From the NCBI GenBank assembly GCA_963827135.1, contig CAWGZX010000004.1:186001-250000 (forward strand): a stretch of 64,000 nucleotides of DNA, in the 5' to 3' direction. Positions 59,243 through 64,000 of the stretch are shown here, piece by piece (the stretch's first letter is position 1; each line of letters starts with the position of its first letter). The position numbers and the translations under genes are program-made. The notes under the pieces are model-generated. The model ran no database searches. It was not told the DNA's origin and was given only the letters and a program-made list of their open reading frames with translations. This DNA comes from JAJRAN01 sp963827135 (lineage in GTDB: Archaea > Thermoplasmatota > Thermoplasmata > Methanomassiliicoccales > UBA472).

Positions 59243-60163
59243 ATGTCAGAGGGCACGCTCAAGGCGAAAAAGGTCCTTAAGCTGGCCAGGCTGCATTTCC
59301 TGGTACCAGGCATCTTGCTCTACACCTTCGGCGCACTGATGGCTTCAGCCAACGGCTTCGTGCTGACCTGGGACAAGTTCCTCTTGGGCTACCTCATCTT
59401 CTTCCTAGCGCATCTGTCGGTCTCCTTCAGCAACGACTACTTCGACCGGGAGGCGGACGCTAGGTCCGAACCAACGGTGCTCTCCGGCGGAAGCGGCGTG
59501 CTGGTTTCCGATCCCTCCCTGGCTCCTTTCGCGTTCCGCATGGCTGTAGTCTTGCTGATCGCCTCCGGGGTGGCAGCGGTGGCATTTGCCTTATATTATG
59601 GATATGGCTTGGCGTTCCTGGCCTTCGCCTTGCTCGGTGGTCTCCTTGGCTGGTTCTATACGGCCCCGCCATTGAGGTTCGCTTACAGAGGCATGGGCGA
59701 GCTCACGACCATGATAGCCGCAGGATTGGTGATGCCAGGAATGGGTTACTTCGTCATCTCGGGAGCTATCGACGTCTGGTTCCTACTCCTCTCCTTGCCA
59801 TTGGTGTGCTACGGCCTATACTTCATTCTGACGGTGGAGATGCCAGACATGGAGGTGGACGCCCTGTCCGGGAAGAGGGGATTCCTGGTGCGCTTCGGTA
59901 GGAAGAGAGCGGCGATGACCTCCCTTGCCGCGTGCGCCATCGGCACGGTCCTGTTCCTGACCATCTATACGACAGAGGCCCTAGGCGACCAGGTGAACTT
60001 CGGTGTCATTACCATCCTGTCCTTGGTGCCCTTGGCAGTGGCCGTTATCGCCCTTTTGACAATTACGGACCAGAAGGAGATGGTGGTGAAGCTGGTCAAA
60101 CTCAACTTCGCCAGCATGATGTCCTTCCTCGTGCTGGTGGACCTGGCGCTACTGATGGGCTGA
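59243..60163 (+). CDS. UbiA-family prenyltransferase
   Basis: The 306-residue protein has eight or nine membrane helices. The two Asp-rich motifs of UbiA enzymes are visible: FSNDYFDREAD (NDxxD, about 63-73) and VEMPDMEVDALSGKRG (DxxxD, about 196-211). It transfers a prenyl chain to an aromatic or polar acceptor in the membrane. MenA-like, DGGGP synthase-like or other archaeal branches cannot be separated by eye; the long hydrophobic pattern is MenA-like. Single gene. Confidence 0.87.
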   Translation: MSEGTLKAKKVLKLARLHFLVPGILLYTFGALMASANGFVLTWDKFLLGYLIFFLAHLSVSFSNDYFDREADARSEPTVLSGGSGVLVSDPSLAPFAFRMAVVLLIASGVAAVAFALYYGYGLAFLAFALLGGLLGWFYTAPPLRFAYRGMGELTTMIAAGLVMPGMGYFVISGAIDVWFLLLSLPLVCYGLYFILTVEMPDMEVDALSGKRGFLVRFGRKRAAMTSLAACAIGTVLFLTIYTTEALGDQVNFGVITILSLVPLAVAVIALLTITDQKEMVVKLVKLNFASMMSFLVLVDLALLMG

Positions 60164-60190
60164 CTCGTCCATGCAACCCTGTTCGCATCC

Positions 60191-60625
60191 TCAAGTGACC
60201 AGGAACGTTAGGGATGCTAAGGTCGACCTGGTCTTCTTGGACTCCAAGGAGACGGTATAGGTCGACCCATCTTCCAAGTTGCCTATGGTGAAGGTATCGC
60301 CCTGCTGCAAGCATTCCCCGGTTCCAGTGATGTCGCTGATCTCCAAACCTGAACTATCTGGACGGACGTGGACGGAGAGCTTGTCCCGTTCGATGTCCGG
60401 GCTGGAAAGGGCGACGACGGTGAAGGTGTAATTGCCAGGGCTGCTCTTGTGGCAGGAGAGCATGGCAATGGCAGGACCGCCCGTGGGCGTCACGCTCAAC
60501 GCCATTGCGACCATTACAAGTCCCAGGACCAGGAGCACGAAGATGGTCATGAAGCTCGCTAGAAGAAGGGTAGTTCCCCTCATGTCCCTTCGGGACCTTG
60601 GCCATGGTCTAGAGCAATTGCTCAT
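60191..60625 (-). CDS. Pilin-like single-pass membrane protein
   Basis: From ATG 60625 the product is 144 residues. A short basic leader (RPWPRSRRDMRG) precedes one long hydrophobic helix (TTLLLASFMTIFVLLVLGLV), then a small beta-rich Ser/Thr domain. This is the layout of archaeal type IV pilins with class III signal peptides, but a clear cleavage motif is not certain. A TATA box at about 60651-60658 is 26-33 bases upstream, supporting this start. It may be a pseudopilin or another anchored protein. Confidence 0.6.
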   Translation of the reverse strand: MSNCSRPWPRSRRDMRGTTLLLASFMTIFVLLVLGLVMVAMALSVTPTGGPAIAMLSCHKSSPGNYTFTVVALSSPDIERDKLSVHVRPDSSGLEISDITGTGECLQQGDTFTIGNLEDGSTYTVSLESKKTRSTLASLTFLVT

Positions 60626-60796
60626 CAAGTCAGAATTTCAAAATAGGTGAATATATACCCTCCAGCCTGAGAATCAAAACAAGATATCATGATTGATAGT
60701 ACTTATGCAATTTTCCAGATTCATCATTATCCTTTTCAATAACGATTAGTAGATGGAATAGAAAAATGAAAGGAGATTGGAAAGAGTTTCTTGGCC

Positions 60797-63733
60797 TCAG
60801 CCCTTCTTCATCTTCTCCTTGCGGCCTTCACGCTGCAGCCTGCCCGGAGCCCACCAAGCCCATTTGCCCATGAGCGACATGGCCGCCGGGACGATGTAGG
60901 TCCTGACCACCATTGCATCCAGCAGGATGGCCGTGGTGAGCGCGAATCCGAACATCACTAGCATATCGTTGCTTGAGAGCATCAGTGAGCCGAAGGCGCC
61001 GGCCATGATCAGGGCGAGCGCAGTGATGATGCCTCCGGTCCAATCGACGGCATCCACGATCGCACGGTTCAGCTCCTTGCCCTTATGCACCTCCTCCCGT
61101 ATCCTGGTCAGGATGAACACATTGTAGTCCATCCCTATACCCATCAGCATCACGAAGAGGACCAAAGGCACGATGAACAGGATCGGCACTCCCAACCAAG
61201 TCCCGAACACCAGATAGGTGAGGGCGAAGGCCCAGGCGATGCTCATGGCGATCGAGAGCACTGCGAACAGGGGCAGGAGCAGGGAACCCAGCACGATCAT
61301 CAGCACGATGAATATGCCTATCACCACGACTATCTCGATCATGGCGAACTGCTCGCTGATGCTGGTGCTTAGGTCATACAGGGATGCGGTGCTACCTCCA
61401 ACGAGGATGGTGGACACGGCCAGCGCCGGCTCGATAGCCTGCGTGTCCGCGATCATCCCCCTCAAAGTAGATATGTAGTTGACCGCCTCGTTGCTCTGTG
61501 GCTCAGGCTTCAGGACCACAGTCAGCAGGACGGTCTTGTTGCTGCTTCCAACACTCTGCAGCATGCTGCTGGTGATCAATGCCTGCTGCTCCCCGGGCAT
61601 GGCGGAGAGGTTGTGATAGTCCACAACCGTGCCGAACGGTCGTGTGACTCCCGTCACCTGCTGCACCATTGAAGTGTCGGCGGCTATCGAGGCCGTGAGA
61701 TTCTCTATGGCATCGAGGTACGCCATGTTGAACTCGCCGTCCTCATAGACATAGGTATCGCCGGTGATCACGACCTGAGTCGGCATGATGCGCCCAGCTC
61801 CGAAGTCCTCGCTGAGGGCGTTCATTCCATCGATGCTCTCTACGTCGCCCATGGACCCTATGAAGTCGAAGCTCGGCTCTGCGGTGACGTAGATATAGGT
61901 CGCCGGGATCGAGACGATGATGGCGACCACCAGCACCAGCTTGGCGTGCTTGACGGCGAAGGAGGCCGCCTGATGGAAGTAGCCGTGGTTGCCTTCCCGC
62001 TTCTTCTGCATGACCCCGTCGGCGTACTTCTTCCACCTCTTACCAGTGTTGGGCCAGAAGATCCTGTTGCCGACCAGCATCAGGACCGCTGGGATGAGGG
62101 TGAGCGCCACCATGATGGCGACCACGATGGCCATCCCCATGACCAAGCCCATGGTCTGGACGAAGGAGAACGAAGCCAAGGCCATGGCGAAGAAGGCGAT
62201 CATGACAGTGAGCCCGCTGGTCACTATGGACTCGCCAGCCCAGGTTATTGAGGTATGCACCGCCGCCTCCCTAGAGGCGCCCTTGATCCTTTCCTCGCGG
62301 TACCTGGTCATGATGAAAATGGAATAGTCAGTGCCTATTCCCATAAGCAGGGCGAAGAGCAAGGTGACGACCATAGAATCGATCTGAGCGACAGTGGAGC
62401 CGATGACGAACACCAATGCCTGGCTTACGCCCAAGGCCACACCGACTGCGCCCAGCGGTAGGAACATTGCCACCACCGAGCGGAACAGGATACCCATGAG
62501 GACGATGATGATGATAATGGTTGCCGGCTCGATCAAGGCCATGTCCTCCATGGAGCTGTTCATCATGTCCGCGGAGATCGCAGCCTCGCCGGTGACGTAG
62601 GTGGTCATGGCATTGTTCGTCTCGGAGTTGACCTCGCTAATCAAGCTCCGAACAATGTCGACGTTGTCGTACATGGGCCTGACCCCGTCCTCAGTGACGT
62701 AATCAGGTTTCACATCGAATGATAAGGTGACGAGCATGGTCCGATTGTTCGGCGAAACTAGGCTGGAGAGGTACTGCGGTGGTATCTGGATCGGATAGGT
62801 GGCCAAGGTCCCGCTCGATATCACCGAGCTCACATAGCCGTAGACCGTGGTCATGTAGTAGTCCGGACCGAGGTCATAGACCTCCTGCAAGAAGGTCATG
62901 TTGGTGATGTATGACGCCTGGCTGATCATGTTCAGGGTGAAGGCATGCACCATGACCGGGTCGTTGAAGTTGGTAAGGTCGAAGGACGCCAGCACAGCCA
63001 TCATCACCTGCTTCTGATCATCCCCCAATGGCAAGCTGGCGATGAAGGTGGGCGCGACCGCGTTCACGCAGTAATCCGCTCGAGCCATGGGATCGGCGAC
63101 CAGGGAAGGGTCGGCCGCGGTGGCGTTCCAGGTCGCGGCGAAGGCGTTGTAGTAGCCCATGGTCAGCTGGACCTGGCTCTGGTTCGCTCCTTGCTGTGTC
63201 AGATAACCAACGAGCTGAAGGCTAGTGGCGTTATAGGCCTCCGAATCCGAGTAGGAGATGGCCCAGTTGTTCACGTGCAACGCCGGAACCCCCCAGAGCA
63301 GGAAGGCCGTACTGTTGACCTGCTGCTCCGCCGGCCTCATGGTCGGCCCCAAGGCAAGAATGGTCTGGGTGAGGACCATGCTCTGAATAGTGTAGACACT
63401 GGTCATCCCCGTGAAACCACTGAGCTCGTCAGAAGTCAGTATCTTCCCTTGAAGCGAGAGCACATAGTCCCTGGACGCAGCATCGGTAACGTCGTCCGAC
63501 TGCAGGACGATCAATAACGTGCCATTGGCAACGGAGCCCTGGAATTCCGAGGAGATAATCTCGGACGCCTTCACGGACTCGTAGTCGCCAGTAGTGACCC
63601 CGGTATTCTCGTAGGTGACGACCTCATCGACCTGCATAATGGCTGGAACGGAGATTATCAGGATGATTATCCACGCAATCAGGACCTTCTTGTAATGCTT
63701 GGTAATCACATTGGCGAGTTTATCGAACAGCAT
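60797..63733 (-). CDS. MMPL/RND family transporter (978 aa)
   Basis: The protein has two repeats, each with one helix, a large extracytoplasmic loop and five or six clustered helices, as in MMPL/RND exporters. GIGTDYSIFIMTRYREE (about 475) and GIGMDYNVFILTRIREE (about 880) are the paired motifs with the proton-relay Asp. The loops carry many N-x-S/T sequons. ATG 63733 is preferred to the frame opening at 63772, because TTAAATG near 63770 acts as TATA box. Probably exports lipids or hydrophobic compounds. A divergent TrmB-type regulator gene starts 70 bases away. Confidence 0.9.
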   Translation of the reverse strand: MLFDKLANVITKHYKKVLIAWIIILIISVPAIMQVDEVVTYENTGVTTGDYESVKASEIISSEFQGSVANGTLLIVLQSDDVTDAASRDYVLSLQGKILTSDELSGFTGMTSVYTIQSMVLTQTILALGPTMRPAEQQVNSTAFLLWGVPALHVNNWAISYSDSEAYNATSLQLVGYLTQQGANQSQVQLTMGYYNAFAATWNATAADPSLVADPMARADYCVNAVAPTFIASLPLGDDQKQVMMAVLASFDLTNFNDPVMVHAFTLNMISQASYITNMTFLQEVYDLGPDYYMTTVYGYVSSVISSGTLATYPIQIPPQYLSSLVSPNNRTMLVTLSFDVKPDYVTEDGVRPMYDNVDIVRSLISEVNSETNNAMTTYVTGEAAISADMMNSSMEDMALIEPATIIIIIVLMGILFRSVVAMFLPLGAVGVALGVSQALVFVIGSTVAQIDSMVVTLLFALLMGIGTDYSIFIMTRYREERIKGASREAAVHTSITWAGESIVTSGLTVMIAFFAMALASFSFVQTMGLVMGMAIVVAIMVALTLIPAVLMLVGNRIFWPNTGKRWKKYADGVMQKKREGNHGYFHQAASFAVKHAKLVLVVAIIVSIPATYIYVTAEPSFDFIGSMGDVESIDGMNALSEDFGAGRIMPTQVVITGDTYVYEDGEFNMAYLDAIENLTASIAADTSMVQQVTGVTRPFGTVVDYHNLSAMPGEQQALITSSMLQSVGSSNKTVLLTVVLKPEPQSNEAVNYISTLRGMIADTQAIEPALAVSTILVGGSTASLYDLSTSISEQFAMIEIVVVIGIFIVLMIVLGSLLLPLFAVLSIAMSIAWAFALTYLVFGTWLGVPILFIVPLVLFVMLMGIGMDYNVFILTRIREEVHKGKELNRAIVDAVDWTGGIITALALIMAGAFGSLMLSSNDMLVMFGFALTTAILLDAMVVRTYIVPAAMSLMGKWAWWAPGRLQREGRKEKMKKG

Positions 63734-63802
63734 TTTAGCATCCCGAATTTCTGGGTGAATGAATGGAGGCATTTAATAGCTTATTGTTACTGCAGTAGGG
63801 AC

Positions 63803-64000
63803 ATGAACGCGCCGGTCGAAGGTCTCATCAAGCTCGGACTGACCGAATACGAGGCCAGGGCATACGTGGCGTTGGTAGCCATCGGCGAGGGCGGGATCAC
63901 CGACATCAGCCAGCAGAGCGGGATCCCTCGGTCCAGGGTATACGACATCATGGAACGCTTGGCCGTCAAGGGCTTCGTCGAGGTTGGGGCCATGAAGCCG
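63803..64000 (+). CDS. TrmB-family transcriptional regulator (partial)
   Basis: From ATG 63803 the frame is open to the window end: 66 residues starting MNAPVEGLIKLGLTEYEARA. This is the TrmB winged-helix N-terminus (TEYEARAYVALVAIGEGGIT, DISQQSGIPRSRVYDIMERL). The ligand domain is beyond the window. Divergent from the MMPL transporter with a 69-base shared promoter region, so it probably controls that gene. Confidence 0.85.
   Translation, partial: MNAPVEGLIKLGLTEYEARAYVALVAIGEGGITDISQQSGIPRSRVYDIMERLAVKGFVEVGAMKP

Noticed and set aside
1..64000. CRISPR array, rRNA genes, prophage or integrase
   Set aside because: No regularly spaced repeats, rRNA-like sequence, integrase or phage structural gene was seen on either strand.

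Overview
The window looks like a chromosomal segment of a methyl-reducing methanogenic archaeon of the Thermoplasmata, most like Methanomassiliicoccales (inference from content; no 16S rRNA is present). The evidence is a complete MCR operon in the order mcrB-mcrD-mcrG-mcrA with mcrC located elsewhere, six methanogenesis marker genes, corrinoid methyltransferase parts (corrinoid protein, CoM methylase, RamA), archaeal TATA promoters with many near-leaderless starts, archaeal SepF, a moderately high GC content and a tRNA-His.

Region 1 (1-19.8 kb) is an MCR production, activation and modification island. On the minus strand lie mmp3-mmp6-mmp5-mmp15-mmp17-mmp7 (mmp7 runs off the left edge), atwA-mcrC, mcrBDGA plus a DUF2098 gene, and an Lrp-type regulator followed by ycaO and tfuA (McrA thioglycine formation). 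Interleaved plus-strand genes are a winged-helix regulator with its small partner and two paralogous proteins of unknown function. A TnpB element with perfect 17-bp inverted ends and an in-frame amber codon sits directly upstream of the mmp3 promoter. A decayed flavodoxin-like gene lies next to the mcr operon.

Region 2 (19.9-34.2 kb) holds corrinoid methyl transfer: a DUF169 protein, a soluble mtrA-mtrH pair, a convergent ramA-metallohydrolase pair (both frameshifted as read), a very large REC/PAS/GAF histidine kinase, then CoM methyltransferase, hydantoinase/oxoprolinase-like ATPase, winged-helix regulator and corrinoid protein. No substrate-specific methyltransferase is present. Related GGATG inverted repeats stand at the promoters of the corrinoid gene, the mcr operon and the winged-helix regulator.

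Region 3 (34-64 kb) is mostly housekeeping or lineage-specific: nucleases, two TPR proteins, a RecJ-like protein, argF, an M3 peptidase, tRNA-His, rtcB (one frameshift), an HD hydrolase, sepF, a PUA protein, a membrane cluster that includes a 16-helix protein built from four repeats, msrA, a KaiC-like ATPase, small regulators and zinc-ribbon proteins, a ThiF/MoeB-like E1, a UbiA prenyltransferase, a pilin-like protein and an MMPL/RND transporter with a divergent TrmB-type regulator cut by the right edge.

Five apparent single-base frameshifts (two in ramA, two in the metallohydrolase, one in rtcB) lie mostly at short G/C runs. They look more like assembly error than decay. All family names are from recognition of the translated sequence; no database search was run.
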